A DNA stretch of 64,000 nucleotides from Bin52 sp965213935 (GCA_965213935.1 CBDCAO010000012.1:372001-436000), one strand, 5' to 3'. Shown: positions 43,316 through 53,177, counted from the stretch's first letter. Program-made: numbers and translations. Notes: generated by a model from the letters alone, not told the origin.

Positions 43316-44701
43316 ATGATCGACATCTCCTCCGCCTCCATCGCTGAACTCGGCAAGGCGCTGCGAGCCGGCCGGGTCACGGCGCGCGACCTGCTCGACC
43401 AGGCTCTGGCCAACCGGAACGAGGCGCTCGGCGCCTACAAGCTCTGGATGCCGGACCACGCCGCCCGCGCAGCCGACCTCGCTGACGCCGCTTTCGCGCA
43501 CGGCCTTGATTCCGGGCCGCTGCAGGGCTTGCCTGTCTCGGTCAAGGACCTGTTCGGCGTCGCCGGAACGCCCACCCATGCCGGAGCCCCGAAGCCGCTG
43601 CCTTCAGCCTGGGAAGCCGAGGGACCGGTTGTCGCGGCGATCAGAAGCGGTCTGGCCGTCATCACCGGCAAGACACACACGGTCGAGTTCGCCTTCGGCG
43701 GCGTCGGCTCGAACCCGCATTGGGGCACGCCGCGAAACCCGTGGGGCGGGACATCGCACCGGGTTCCGGGCGGCTCCAGCGCCGGCGCCGGTGTGTCGCT
43801 GCTGGAAGGTACAGCCGTCGCGGCGCTCGGCTCGGACACCGCCGGGTCGGTGCGCGTTCCGGCGAGCTTCACCGGCACGGTTGGCCTCAAGACGAGCTTC
43901 GGACGCTGGTCGCTCCAGGGCATCGTGCCGCTCAGCCCGTCTCTCGATACCGCGGGCCTGCTGACCCGCTCGGTTACGGACACGGCTCTCGCCTTTGCGA
44001 CGATTGACCCGGTCTGCCAGACGCCGCCCATGTCGGCGGACCGGTCCAGCCTGCGGCTGGGTGTGATCGAGAGCTTCTTCGAGGGGTGCGGGCCCGGTGT
44101 TGCAGAGGTCGTGCGCGCCGCACTTGCCGAGCTGGAACAGCGGGGCGTGACGGTACGCACATTCGACCTGCCGGAGGTCGCCGTCGCCAAGGAGATCTTC
44201 GGTGAGGGCGGGCTTGCGGTTCCGGAATTCATCGCCTTCATCGAGAACGAACTGCCCGAGTTCCGGGCGACGCTGGACCCGAATGTCCGCAGTCGTTTCG
44301 AGGCCTTCGGAACATTGACGGCGACAGCGTACCTGGGGCGAAAGATGCGCATCGCCCGCGCGGCGGCGGCGGCGAATGCCCGGCTTGCCGACATCGATGC
44401 CGTTGTCGGGCCAACGACGCCGATCACCGCGCCCCTTCTGCAGCATGCCGCCGAAGGAGAAGGGTATCGGACGCACAACATGGCCGCGCTCCGCAACACC
44501 ATGCCGGGCAACCTTCTGGAGTTCTGCGGACTGACAATCCCGGCCGGCCTCGACGGCTCGGGCATGCCGGTCGGTCTGCAACTGCTTGCCCCGCGCGGCA
44601 TGGACGAACGTCTGATTTCCATCGGTCTTGCCGTGGAAGCGGTGATCGGTCCGGCCTCCCGGCGTCTCGGGGCCCCTCCGGGCATGACCGCAGGTGCGTG
44701 A
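43316..44701 (+). CDS. Amidase (amidase signature family)
   Basis: The ~461-residue enzyme has the Ser-cisSer-Lys triad of the amidase signature family: Lys in PLQGLPVSVKDLFGVAG, the cis-Ser in VPGGSSAGAG, and the nucleophile Ser in GSDTAGSVRVPASFTG. The C-terminal segment LEFCGLTIPAGLDGSGMPVG is typical. It probably hydrolyses a small amide. Two ATGs at 43313 and 43316 are possible; the second has better spacing (four bases) from GGAG. A small perfect hairpin (CGGACCG-AG-CGGTCCG) directly follows the stop. A dead short-chain dehydrogenase fragment lies behind it. Confidence 0.88.
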   Translation: MIDISSASIAELGKALRAGRVTARDLLDQALANRNEALGAYKLWMPDHAARAADLADAAFAHGLDSGPLQGLPVSVKDLFGVAGTPTHAGAPKPLPSAWEAEGPVVAAIRSGLAVITGKTHTVEFAFGGVGSNPHWGTPRNPWGGTSHRVPGGSSAGAGVSLLEGTAVAALGSDTAGSVRVPASFTGTVGLKTSFGRWSLQGIVPLSPSLDTAGLLTRSVTDTALAFATIDPVCQTPPMSADRSSLRLGVIESFFEGCGPGVAEVVRAALAELEQRGVTVRTFDLPEVAVAKEIFGEGGLAVPEFIAFIENELPEFRATLDPNVRSRFEAFGTLTATAYLGRKMRIARAAAAANARLADIDAVVGPTTPITAPLLQHAAEGEGYRTHNMAALRNTMPGNLLEFCGLTIPAGLDGSGMPVGLQLLAPRGMDERLISIGLAVEAVIGPASRRLGAPPGMTAGA

Positions 44702-44727
44702 CGGACCGAGCGGTCCGCGGCCCGAGG

Positions 44728-44905
44728 ATGTTTCGATGTCGCCGGCAAAGCGGCACTGAACACCGACGGCAACAGCGGCATCGGGCGGGGTTTCGCGGAA
44801 GCCATCGCGCAGGCAGGCGGCGACGTCCGCTGCCGGGGAACAGGCGCAGACGAGAACGCCGCCGCACTCAAGACACTCCGTCACGACGATGTGCAGTCGG
44901 TGGCG
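44728..44905 (+). pseudogene. Remnant of a short-chain dehydrogenase/reductase
   Basis: After an ATG and a one-base shift, the sequence reads FDVAGKAALNTDGNSGIGRG and continues FAEAIAQAGGDVRCRGTGAD. This matches the first 55 residues of an SDR. The TGxxxGIG cofactor loop is preserved only as TDGNSGIG. The sequence then loses similarity and the catalytic Tyr-Lys half is absent, so the gene is dead. Confidence 0.55.
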
Positions 44906-45146
44906 TTGCGCTGGCGCACCCTGGCATCGCGTGTGCTCGGCCATACCTGCCTGACCACACGGTGACGATCGCGCAGGCAGGGGGAGCACGGTGTCCTTGT
45001 TCCGGGCCAAGAACGGCAACCCGGCCGGGATCAAGGGGAACGACCGGTTCATCAACCTGACCGGCACCGGGGCCGAATGACCGTGGCCGGGCCGGTGGCG
45101 CCGCCCTAAGCCGACGCCCGGCGTCACGTGCGGAGCACGGGCAGAT

Positions 45147-45527
45147 CTACCGCGCGAACTTCCAGTAGGTGTCCTTGCGCACGACGTAGCCGTCGCGAAA
45201 GCGCCACAGGTCGCACCCGAGCCAGGCGAAGGGCTCGCCGGAGCGTGGTGTCCCGCACACCGTCCATTCCGAAACCGCCCGTTCACCGTCACCGATCCAG
45301 TGCTGCATGTCCTCCCAGCGCATGTCGGGAATGTCGACATAGCGGTCGCGCAGCACCTGGCCGATCTCTGCCTTGCCGACGCAGCGTCGCCCCTCGGGCG
45401 GAGTCGGCCCCCCGGCCATGAGCCATTCGCAGTCCTCGGCGAAGTGCGAGAGAATGGCATCGACATCGTGACGGTTGAAACCGTCCTGGATCTCGTCAAG
45501 CAACTCGAGGGTGAGCACGCGTCCCAT
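45147..45527 (-). CDS. NTF2-like / SnoaL-like domain protein
   Basis: The 126-residue protein has a cone-shaped NTF2-like fold pattern: helix LLDEIQDGFNRHDVDAILSHFA, the strand DCEWLMAGG, GKAEIGQVLRDRY, and a C-terminal sheet (WIGDGERAVSEWTV, LWRFRDGYVVRKDTYWKFAR). Members act as small hydrolases, isomerases or binding proteins; no substrate can be inferred. The ATG at 45527 follows GGAGGAGA by five bases. It is divergent from the MFS transporter gene with a 90-base gap. Confidence 0.75.
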   Translation of the reverse strand: MGRVLTLELLDEIQDGFNRHDVDAILSHFAEDCEWLMAGGPTPPEGRRCVGKAEIGQVLRDRYVDIPDMRWEDMQHWIGDGERAVSEWTVCGTPRSGEPFAWLGCDLWRFRDGYVVRKDTYWKFAR

Positions 45528-45616
45528 GGCTGTCTCCTCCGGTTCCGGCCCCGCGTTCCGACGCCTGCACACTCACCGCGCACGCGGCACCGCCGGCCGG
45601 GATCGAGGATAACACC

Positions 45617-46834
45617 GTGCCGCCGACTTCCAAGTCCGGCGCGCTTGCGCCGTTTCGGGTCAGGAGTTTCAGGTTCCAGTGGCCGGCCGACCTGCTGGTC
45701 TCATGGGCCTTCGAAATGGAGATCCTGATCCTCGGCTGGTACATCCTGGTCGAGACCAACTCGGTGCTCGCACTTACCGTTTTCGGATCGCTGCAGTTCC
45801 TCGGCACCCTGGTCGCGCCCATGCTCGGCGTACTGGCGGACCGACTCGGACGGCGCACCGTGCTCTGCGCGATGCGATTCGCCTTCGCGATTACCGCCGG
45901 TAGCATCCTCGCCTTGTCGCTGACAGACCTCCTGACCCCGGTGCATGTGTTTGCCGTCGCCACCGTGGTCGGGCTGATCCGGCCGTCCGACCTGGTGATG
46001 CGCAACGCGCTGATCGGCGACACCATGGGGCCCGAGAGACTGACCGCGGCCATGGGCATCTCGCGGACCACTCTCGATTCTGCCCGGATCGGCGGTGCGC
46101 TGATCGGCGCCGGCCTGTTCTCCACCCTCGGACTGTCGGCCGCCTATACGGTCGTGGTGGTCTTCTACACTGCAAGCCTGCTGCTGACCTTCGGGGTCTC
46201 CGGCATCCGTGTCGGCCAGGCCCGGACATCGCCCTGGAACGAACTGTGCACCGGCCTCGGCTATGTCTGGACCACTCCGGCGATCCTGGCCGCAATGTGG
46301 GTCGCGTTCCTTGCCAACCTCACGGTGTTCCCGATCTCGCACGGCATCCTGCCCTATGTCGCCCGGGAGGTGTACATGGTGGACGAGAACGGTCTCGGCC
46401 AGCTGATGGCAAGCTACGCCTGCGGCGCGCTTGCCGGCTCGATCGCGATGACCTTGATTGCGCGCCGGCGCAATCCCGGCCAGTTCATGCTCATCACCCT
46501 GTGGATGATGCACGCGGCCCTGCTCGGGTTCGGTCTCGCCGAGACCAAGCTGGCGGGACAGGGGTTCCTGTTCCTGGTCGGGCTGGCGCAGAGCCTGTCA
46601 ATGATCTCGCTTGCCGTGCTGCTGCTGAACGTCGCCGACAGTCATCACCGCGGCCTGGTGATGGGTGTCCGCATGCTGGCGGTCTACGGCCTGCCGGTCG
46701 GCCTGCTGATCGCCGGCGTCGCGATCGAGCGGATCGGCTTCCCGCTCACCGTCACTCTTTACAGCCTGACCGGCATCGCGCTCAGCATCGCCATCGCGGT
46801 GCACTGGCGACAGGTGATCTGGCACGCACCCTGA
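45617..46834 (+). CDS. MFS transporter
   Basis: The 405-residue protein shows about 11-12 hydrophobic segments and the MFS signature after helix 2 as GVLADRLGRRTVLCAMRF. It resembles the enterobactin-exporter-like MFS_3 group. The GTG at 45617 has GAGG eight bases upstream. It stops directly against the convergent pgk stop, with no spacer. The cargo is unknown, and neighbours do not decide between drug efflux and nutrient use. Confidence 0.88.
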   Translation: MPPTSKSGALAPFRVRSFRFQWPADLLVSWAFEMEILILGWYILVETNSVLALTVFGSLQFLGTLVAPMLGVLADRLGRRTVLCAMRFAFAITAGSILALSLTDLLTPVHVFAVATVVGLIRPSDLVMRNALIGDTMGPERLTAAMGISRTTLDSARIGGALIGAGLFSTLGLSAAYTVVVVFYTASLLLTFGVSGIRVGQARTSPWNELCTGLGYVWTTPAILAAMWVAFLANLTVFPISHGILPYVAREVYMVDENGLGQLMASYACGALAGSIAMTLIARRRNPGQFMLITLWMMHAALLGFGLAETKLAGQGFLFLVGLAQSLSMISLAVLLLNVADSHHRGLVMGVRMLAVYGLPVGLLIAGVAIERIGFPLTVTLYSLTGIALSIAIAVHWRQVIWHAP

Positions 46835-48043
46835 TCAGGGGCTGCCGGGGACCTCAAGGGCCGCGACCCCTGGCAGCGTGCGTCCCTCGAGCCATTCGAG
46901 AAACGCACCGCCCGCCGTGGACACGTAGCCCAGGCGATCCGTCACCCCCGCCAGCGCGAGTGCGGCAACGGTGTCGCCGCCGCCGGCAACCGCAAGTATG
47001 CCGCCACCGCCGCACCGGCGTGCCAGCGCGCGCGCAACCTCGACCGTCCCCTCGTGGAAGGGCGGTGTCTCGAAGGCGCCGAGAGGCCCGTTCCACAGCA
47101 CCGTCCTGCTGGTTGCGATCGCGGCCCCGAACGCGGCGCGTGACGCGAGACCGACATCGAGGATCATCCGGTCGGCGGGGACCGCGGTAACCGGGACGGT
47201 CTCGACCTCGGCACCGGGCGCAAGCCGGGCTGCCACCACGGCGTCCTCCTGAAGCAGCAGTTCGCAGCCGCAGCTGCGCGCCTGCTCCTCGATGGCGCGG
47301 GCCTCGGCGGCAAGGTCGCGCTCGGCAAGCGAGCAGCCGATACCGATGCCCCGGGCATGCAGGAAGGTGTTGGCCATGCCCCCGCCGATGATGAGCCGGT
47401 CGGCGCGGCGGACCAGGTTGCCCAGCACCGCGAGCTTGGTCGACACCTTCGCGCCGCCGACGATCGCGGTCAGCGGGCGTTGCGCCGATTCCAGTGCGGC
47501 CGCGAGGGCATCGAGTTCCGCCCGCATCTGGCGCCCGGCGTAGCAGGGCAGCAGCCTGGTGATCACCTCGATCGACGCGTGGGCCCGGTGAGCGGCCGAG
47601 AACGCGTCATTGACGTAGACGTCACCGAGTTCGGCCAGCCCGGCGGCAAACGCCGGGTCGTTGGCTTCCTCGCCGGCATGGAACCGCAGGTTCTCGAGCA
47701 GGACCATCTCGCCCGGCGCCAGGCCGGCTACGGCTTCGGCCGCCGCCGGCCCGACGCAGTCTTCGGCGAACCGGACCCGGATACCGTCCGCTGCCCGCGA
47801 CAGCGGACCGACAAGGGGACGCAGCGACAGCGCCGGGTCGACGCGGCCGCCCGGACGGCCAAGGTGCGACATCACGATCACTCGCGCTCCCGAGCGCGCC
47901 AGTTCGACAAGGGTCACCGCGGCGGCATCGAGCCGGGTCGTATCGGTGACCGTGCCGGCCTGCATCGGCACGTTCAGATCGGTCCGGACGATCACGCGCC
48001 GGCCGGCGCACTCAAGCTCGTCGAGGGTCTTCACGGCACTCAT
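46835..48043 (-). CDS. pgk: Phosphoglycerate kinase
   Basis: The 402-residue glycolytic enzyme has the substrate Arg/Asp/Asn loop VIVRTDLNVPMQAG, SHLGRPGG, the hinge EVITRLLPCYAGRQMRAEL, and the nucleotide site VLWNGPLGAFETPPFHEGT and GGGDTVAALA. It is a little divergent in parts (for example LLENLRFHAGEEANDP is normal, while the usual KVLPGV segment is absent), but no key residue is missing. A GGAGG lies six bases before the ATG at 48043. It stands alone rather than next to gap or fba. Confidence 0.93.
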   Translation of the reverse strand: MSAVKTLDELECAGRRVIVRTDLNVPMQAGTVTDTTRLDAAAVTLVELARSGARVIVMSHLGRPGGRVDPALSLRPLVGPLSRAADGIRVRFAEDCVGPAAAEAVAGLAPGEMVLLENLRFHAGEEANDPAFAAGLAELGDVYVNDAFSAAHRAHASIEVITRLLPCYAGRQMRAELDALAAALESAQRPLTAIVGGAKVSTKLAVLGNLVRRADRLIIGGGMANTFLHARGIGIGCSLAERDLAAEARAIEEQARSCGCELLLQEDAVVAARLAPGAEVETVPVTAVPADRMILDVGLASRAAFGAAIATSRTVLWNGPLGAFETPPFHEGTVEVARALARRCGGGGILAVAGGGDTVAALALAGVTDRLGYVSTAGGAFLEWLEGRTLPGVAALEVPGSP

Positions 48044-48129
48044 CCCCGCCCTCCGGTTCCGGTCGCAGACATCACCCGTGCTTCGGATATAGTGGATGCC
48101 GACCCGTCATTCGGAACAGGCGAGCATTC

Positions 48130-48861
48130 ATGGCCGATGCGAACATCCACATCCTCAGGCGCGAGATCAAGGTTCTGGTCTTCGACCAGTACGGCACCAT
48201 CGTCGACATGCAACAGGGACTGGTCGAGGCCGTCACGCCGTTCCTGAAGGAACGCGGCTGGACGGGCAACCCGCACCAGTTCGTGACCTGGTGGCGCCGC
48301 ACCCACTTCGAGGATTCGATGATCGATTCCCTGATCAACCGGGGCCACACACCCTACCGCCAGATCGGCCACCGCGCCGTCAGCCATGTCATGGACAGGG
48401 CCGGGATCGCGTACGAGCCGGGGGATGTCACCTGGCTGGTGTCGCGGATCGAGACCCTCAAGCCGTTCCCGGAAGTGCCCGCGGCGCTTGCCCGGCTCCG
48501 GGAACACTATCGAATGGCGATTCTCTCGAACGGCGACCGGGACATGCTCGAGGCCGCCCGCCCGCATATCGGGTTCCCGTTCGACCTGACGATCTCGGTC
48601 CAGGAGGCCGGTGCCTTCAAGCCCGACTGGCGCACCTACGCCCGGGCCGAGGAGATCATCCACGTCGCGTTCCCGGACACCGAACGCACCGGCATCCTCT
48701 TCGTTGCCAACCATGTCTTCGACTGCATCGGCGCCGCCGCCTGGGGCATGCGCACCGCCTTCATCAACCGGAGGGAGCGCAGCTTCGGCCAGTCCCCGCA
48801 CCAGCCGGACCTGGCGCTCGGCAGCATGACCGAGCTCGCCGACACCCTGATCGGGACCTGA
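48130..48861 (+). CDS. Haloacid dehalogenase-type (type II) hydrolase
   Basis: The 243-residue HAD-superfamily protein has the nucleophile motif VLVFDQYGTIVD, motif II LSNGDRDML, the Lys of motif III in GAFKPDWRTYARA, and motif IV VANHVFDCIGAAAWGMRTAF. This layout is that of L-2-haloacid dehalogenases and their phosphatase-like relatives; halide-specific residues were not verified. It is divergent from pgk and leads into a same-strand run with the MlrC-type peptidase and amidohydrolase genes, which suggests a catabolic cluster. Confidence 0.85.
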   Translation: MADANIHILRREIKVLVFDQYGTIVDMQQGLVEAVTPFLKERGWTGNPHQFVTWWRRTHFEDSMIDSLINRGHTPYRQIGHRAVSHVMDRAGIAYEPGDVTWLVSRIETLKPFPEVPAALARLREHYRMAILSNGDRDMLEAARPHIGFPFDLTISVQEAGAFKPDWRTYARAEEIIHVAFPDTERTGILFVANHVFDCIGAAAWGMRTAFINRRERSFGQSPHQPDLALGSMTELADTLIGT

Positions 48862-48896
48862 CAACACCAGATACCAGCCTCGCCGGAGACCACCGC

Positions 48897-50375
48897 ATGC
48901 GCCTGCTCCTCGCCATGATGAAGCACGAGACCAACACCTTCTCGCCGGTGGTCACCGACCTCGACCGGTTTCTCGCCTGGGGCGGATACGAGGGAGAGGA
49001 GGCGCAGCGGGCGTACCGGGGAACCGGGATGCCGTTCAGCGCCTACATGGACCTGGCAAGCCGGGACGGCCACGAAATCGTGACCCCGATCGCGGCCGAA
49101 GCCATGCCGTCGGGTCCGGTCGAGGCGTCCGCCTACCGCTACATGAGCGAACTCATCCTCGACGCGGTTCGGGACGGGGTCGATGCGGCGTTGCTCGACC
49201 TTCACGGCGCGATGGTCGCCGAGACCGCCGACGATGGCGAGGGAACCCTGCTGCACCGCATGCGCGAGATTGCGCCGGCACTGCCCATTGCGGTGACCTG
49301 CGACCTGCACGCCAACCTCACGACCGCCATGGTGGACAACTCCACCTGTCTCATCGGCTACAAGACCTACCCGCACTGCGACATGTACGAGGTCGGCGAA
49401 CAGATCGGGCGCGTGCTCCTCGCCTCGCTTGCCGGCACCGTGTCGCCGGTCATGGCCTGGGGACGCCCGCCGGTCCTGGCCCAGACCCTGCGGATGGGGC
49501 ACGACGACGAACCGATGCGCAGCCTGCTCGAGCTTGCGCGCGAAGCCGAACGGCAACCCGGGATCCTGGCGGCAAGCGTCTTCGGCGGATTTCCGCTGGC
49601 CGACATCCACGATGCCGGCAGCTCGGTCTGCGTGGTCGCCGACGGCGATCCCGACCTCGCCGCGCGCTGGCGTGACAGGATGGTTTCGGAGCTCTGGAAC
49701 CGGCGGGAGGAGTTTGTCTACCAGGGCGAGCCGCTCGCCGACGCCCTCGACCGGGCGAAGGCGCTCGATCAGGGACCGGTGCTGCTGCTCGATCATGCCG
49801 ACAACGTCGGTTCGGGCGGGACCCAGGACGTGATGACGGTGATCGACGCGGTGCTGCGCGCCGGTCTCGAGGACGTCGCGGTGGCAGCCGTTCATGACCC
49901 GGATGCGGTCCGCGTCATGCAGGCCGCGGGTATCGGGGCCGAGGTGACGCTCGAGCTCGGCGGCAGGACCGACATGCCATCGGTGGGCCTGTCGGGGCGG
50001 CCGCTCACGGTCCGGGGCAGAGTCAAGACCCTGACCGACGGCGAATGGACCGTGCGCGGGCCGATGTATACCGGCGTGCGGGTATCGATGGGCCATTCCG
50101 CCGTGCTCGATACCGGCCGGGTCGAGATCGTGATCACTTCGCGTCATCACGAACCATGGGACACCGGGGTGTTCACCTCGGTCGGCATCCAGCCGCAGCA
50201 CAAGCGCTACCTGCTTCTGAAGTCGCGGATCCACTACCGCGCCGGGTTCGGCTCGCTCGGCGCCCATACCATCACCTGCGATGGCGAGGGGGTCACGACC
50301 TCGGACAACCGGTTGCTCGACTTCCGCAAGGTCCGCCGTCCGATCTTCCCGCTCGACCGCATCAACCAGCCCTGA
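48897..50375 (+). CDS. M81 family metallopeptidase (MlrC-like)
   Basis: The 492-residue protein belongs to the microcystinase C (MlrC) family of zinc hydrolases. The N-terminal motif MKHETNTFSPVVTD, zinc-ligand segments LLDLHGAMVAE and VTCDLHANLT, and HADNVGSGGTQDV in the second domain are all present, followed by the C-terminal KRYLLLKSRIHYRAGF stretch. The ATG at 48897 matches the family start; a long upstream frame belongs to other genes. It lies 35 bases after the dehalogenase. Most relatives are not linked to microcystin; here it likely cleaves a small peptide or amide. Confidence 0.9.
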   Translation: MRLLLAMMKHETNTFSPVVTDLDRFLAWGGYEGEEAQRAYRGTGMPFSAYMDLASRDGHEIVTPIAAEAMPSGPVEASAYRYMSELILDAVRDGVDAALLDLHGAMVAETADDGEGTLLHRMREIAPALPIAVTCDLHANLTTAMVDNSTCLIGYKTYPHCDMYEVGEQIGRVLLASLAGTVSPVMAWGRPPVLAQTLRMGHDDEPMRSLLELAREAERQPGILAASVFGGFPLADIHDAGSSVCVVADGDPDLAARWRDRMVSELWNRREEFVYQGEPLADALDRAKALDQGPVLLLDHADNVGSGGTQDVMTVIDAVLRAGLEDVAVAAVHDPDAVRVMQAAGIGAEVTLELGGRTDMPSVGLSGRPLTVRGRVKTLTDGEWTVRGPMYTGVRVSMGHSAVLDTGRVEIVITSRHHEPWDTGVFTSVGIQPQHKRYLLLKSRIHYRAGFGSLGAHTITCDGEGVTTSDNRLLDFRKVRRPIFPLDRINQP

Positions 50376-50471
50376 CCGGAGCACGGGCGCCACCGGGCCC
50401 CGCCCCGCATTGCGCCGGGCGGTCGGGGATGCGAGCATCAATTCCCCCGCTGCCTGCCACCGGAGCCCGAG

Positions 50472-51623
50472 ATGGCCTCATCACCCGACGACCGCTACGA
50501 CCTGCTTCTGACCGGCGGCCGGATCATCGATCCATCGCAGTCGCTCGACACCGTCGCGGACATCGCGTTTGCCGACGGTGCGGTCGCGGCCGTAGGGCCG
50601 GATCTGCCGCGCGAGCGTGCCGCCGAGGTGCGTTCGGTCTCCGGGTCCCTGGTCACGCCGGGCCTGATCGACCTGCACACCCACGTCTACTGGGGCGGCG
50701 CCTCGATCGGAGTCGACCCCGAGGACTACGCACGGCGCTGCGGCACCACCACCATGATTGATGCAGGGACCGCGGGTGCGGGCAACTTCGCGGGGTTCCG
50801 GGCCCACGTGATCGAACCGTCCACGCCGCGCATCCTTGCCTATCTCAACGTCTCCTTTGCGGGGATCTTCGCCTTCAGCGACCTGGTCATGGTGGGCGAA
50901 TGCGAGGACTTCCGGCTGCTGCACCCGCAGGCGTGCCTCAACGTCGCACGTCTGCACGCCGACATGCTGGTGGGCATCAAGGTCCGGGTAGGATTGCGGG
51001 CGAGCGGGTCATCGGGATACGCGCCGCTCGACATCGCGCTCGATGTTGCCGAGGAGGCTGAACTGCCGGTGATGTGCCACCTCGACTGGCCGCCGCCGAG
51101 CCGCCGCGACGTGGTCAGCCGACTGCGCCCGGGCGATGTGCTCACGCACTGTTTCCGGCCGTTCCCCTCGGCTCCGGTCCGGTTTGACGGCGCGGTTCGC
51201 GACGAGATCCTCGAAGCGCGCGAGCGCGGTGTGCTGTTCGACATCGGCCACGGCATGGGGTCCTTCGGCTTCACCACCGCGGAACGGATGCTCGAGAACG
51301 GCTTCCTGCCCGACGCGATCTCGAGCGACGTGCACTCGCTGAGCATCCGGGGACCGGCCTACGACCAGCTGGTCACGCTGTCGAAGTTCCTGCATCTCGG
51401 CATGGATCTCTCGGACATCATCGCCGCCAGCACAACGGGTCCGGCGCGCGCGGTCCGGCATCCTGAACTCGGGACCCTGGCGCCCGGCAGCATCGCCGAC
51501 GCGACGGTGCTCGAGATCAGGGAGGAGCCGGTCACCTTTACCGACAGCCTGGGCGAGACCCGAACCGGGGAGAAGCAGTTTGGCCTTGTCGGTACCGTGA
51601 TTGCCGGAAACTGGTGGTCCTGA
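50472..51623 (+). CDS. Amidohydrolase/deacetylase family metallohydrolase
   Basis: The 383-residue TIM-barrel metallohydrolase has the binuclear site motif TPGLIDLHTHVYWGG, the bridging-Lys region MLVGIKVRVGLRA, metal-binding His in CHLDWPP, and LTHCFRP. The final catalytic Asp lies in AISSDVHSLSIRG, and the C-terminal sheet domain (GSIADATVLEI) closes the fold. It resembles the dihydroorotase-like amidohydrolase/deacetylase group, whose members hydrolyse N-acyl or cyclic amides. GGAG lies six bases before the ATG. It follows the MlrC-type gene by 96 bases on the same strand. Confidence 0.88.
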   Translation: MASSPDDRYDLLLTGGRIIDPSQSLDTVADIAFADGAVAAVGPDLPRERAAEVRSVSGSLVTPGLIDLHTHVYWGGASIGVDPEDYARRCGTTTMIDAGTAGAGNFAGFRAHVIEPSTPRILAYLNVSFAGIFAFSDLVMVGECEDFRLLHPQACLNVARLHADMLVGIKVRVGLRASGSSGYAPLDIALDVAEEAELPVMCHLDWPPPSRRDVVSRLRPGDVLTHCFRPFPSAPVRFDGAVRDEILEARERGVLFDIGHGMGSFGFTTAERMLENGFLPDAISSDVHSLSIRGPAYDQLVTLSKFLHLGMDLSDIIAASTTGPARAVRHPELGTLAPGSIADATVLEIREEPVTFTDSLGETRTGEKQFGLVGTVIAGNWWS

Positions 51624-51629
51624 GCCGGA

Positions 51630-53177
51630 TTACGGCCGCATCGGAAAACTGCGCGGCCCCGCCTCGCGCAACGGCGCGGCGGTCTGTGCGAAATCGCACA
51701 GCAGCCTGCGGGTGTCGCGCGGATCGATGATCTCCTCGATCCAGAAGGTCTCCGCGGAGCGGAATGGCGACCTCAGCTTGTCCAGCCGCTCCTCGATCTC
51801 GGCGAGCTTTGCCCCGGGGTCGTCTGCCGCATCGATGTCGGCCCTGTAGGCGGCCTCGATGCCGCCCTCGAGCGGGAGCGATCCCCAGCGTCCGGAAGGC
51901 CAGGCATACCTGGTGCAGTATCGCCCGCCGTTGCGGTGAGCCGCCCCGGCGACGCCGAACGCATTGCGCACGATGACGGCGCACCACGGTGTCGTGGTCT
52001 GCCAGATCGCACTCATCGCCCGCACCCCTTCCCTGATGGTACCGCTGCGTTCCGCATCCAGACCGATCTGGAAGCCTGGGCAGTCCACCAGGTAGACAAC
52101 AGGAAGGTGAAAGGTCTCGGCAAGATCGACAAACCTGGTAACCTTCCGACAGGTGGCCGCGGTCCAGCAGCCGCCGTAGGAGTACGGATCGCTTGCCATC
52201 AGCGCGACGGGCCAGCCGTCGAGCCGGGCGAACCCGGTTATGACCGAGCGCCCGAAGGTTCGGCCCATCTCGAAGAACGACCCGCTGTCGACCACTGCCT
52301 CGATGATCGGCCGCATCCGGTAGACCTTGCGGATGTTGCGCGGGACGGCCTCGATCAGCCAGTCGACGCGCCGGTCCGGATCGTCGTCACGCCCGCCGCG
52401 AGGCGGCAGTTCGTACACCGAACTTGGCAGGTAGGACAGGAAGCGTCTCGCGCATTCGAACGCCTCCTCTTCGGTGTCGACCGCGTGGTCGACGGCGCCG
52501 GCGCGCAGCTGGATCTCGTAACCGCCGAGTTCGTTCTTGGTCAGATCCTGCCCGGTCCGCGCAACCACCGGCGGTCCGGCGACAAACAGCGCGGACCGCT
52601 CCTTGATCATGACCGAGTAGTGAGAGGCGGCAAGATGGGCCGCGCCCAGTCCGGCCACCGAGCCGAGGCCGAGCGCGACCCGGGGAACCGTTCCCATGTT
52701 CTCGACCACGAGTTCCCAGCCGGAGACGCCCGGCACGTTGGCCCGGCCGGTGGTCTCGATGGTCTTGACCGAGCCGCCGCCGCCGGAACCCTCGACCATG
52801 CGGATAAGCGGCAGGCGGAGCGCGTTGGCCATCTGCTCGCACTGGAAGTGCTTTTCCTTGATCGTGGCATCGGCGGAGCCGCCGCGGACCGTGAAGTCGT
52901 CACCGCCGATCACCACCGGGCGTCCGTCGACCCGGGCACGGCCGAAGACGAAGTTCGAGGGCACCAGGTCCGCCAGGTCATTGTTGCCGTCGTACTCGGC
53001 ACGACCCGCGATCTTGCCGATCTCGTGGAAACTGCCCGGATCAGCCATCAGCGCCACCCGCTCGCGGATATTCAGCCGTCCGCCGTCCTTCTGGCGCCGG
53101 ACGCGCTCGGGCCCGCCGAGTTTCTCGGCAAGGGCTTCGCGACGGCGCAGTTCTTCGAGCTCTCGGTGCCAGGACAT
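51630..53177 (-). CDS. Acyl-CoA carboxylase, carboxyltransferase (beta) subunit
   Basis: The 515-residue protein carries the two crotonase-like halves of a biotin-dependent acyl-CoA carboxyltransferase. The N-terminal half includes GGDDFTVRGGSADATIKEKH and MVEGSGGGGSVKTIETTGRA; the C-terminal half includes ASDPYSYGGCWTAATCRKVT, PVVYLVDCPGFQIG and AFGVAGAAHRNGGRY. It would move CO2 from carboxybiotin to an acyl-CoA. Propionyl-, methylcrotonyl- and other acyl-CoAs cannot be told apart with certainty. It is divergent from the biotin carrier and biotin carboxylase genes, which start 150 bases away, and convergent with the amidohydrolase. Confidence 0.88.
   Translation of the reverse strand: MSWHRELEELRRREALAEKLGGPERVRRQKDGGRLNIRERVALMADPGSFHEIGKIAGRAEYDGNNDLADLVPSNFVFGRARVDGRPVVIGGDDFTVRGGSADATIKEKHFQCEQMANALRLPLIRMVEGSGGGGSVKTIETTGRANVPGVSGWELVVENMGTVPRVALGLGSVAGLGAAHLAASHYSVMIKERSALFVAGPPVVARTGQDLTKNELGGYEIQLRAGAVDHAVDTEEEAFECARRFLSYLPSSVYELPPRGGRDDDPDRRVDWLIEAVPRNIRKVYRMRPIIEAVVDSGSFFEMGRTFGRSVITGFARLDGWPVALMASDPYSYGGCWTAATCRKVTRFVDLAETFHLPVVYLVDCPGFQIGLDAERSGTIREGVRAMSAIWQTTTPWCAVIVRNAFGVAGAAHRNGGRYCTRYAWPSGRWGSLPLEGGIEAAYRADIDAADDPGAKLAEIEERLDKLRSPFRSAETFWIEEIIDPRDTRRLLCDFAQTAAPLREAGPRSFPMRP

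Noticed and set aside
44987..45080. Short plus frame ending before the NTF2-like gene
   Set aside because: Could be the tail of the dead dehydrogenase region, but it matches no SDR C-terminus and has no start context.
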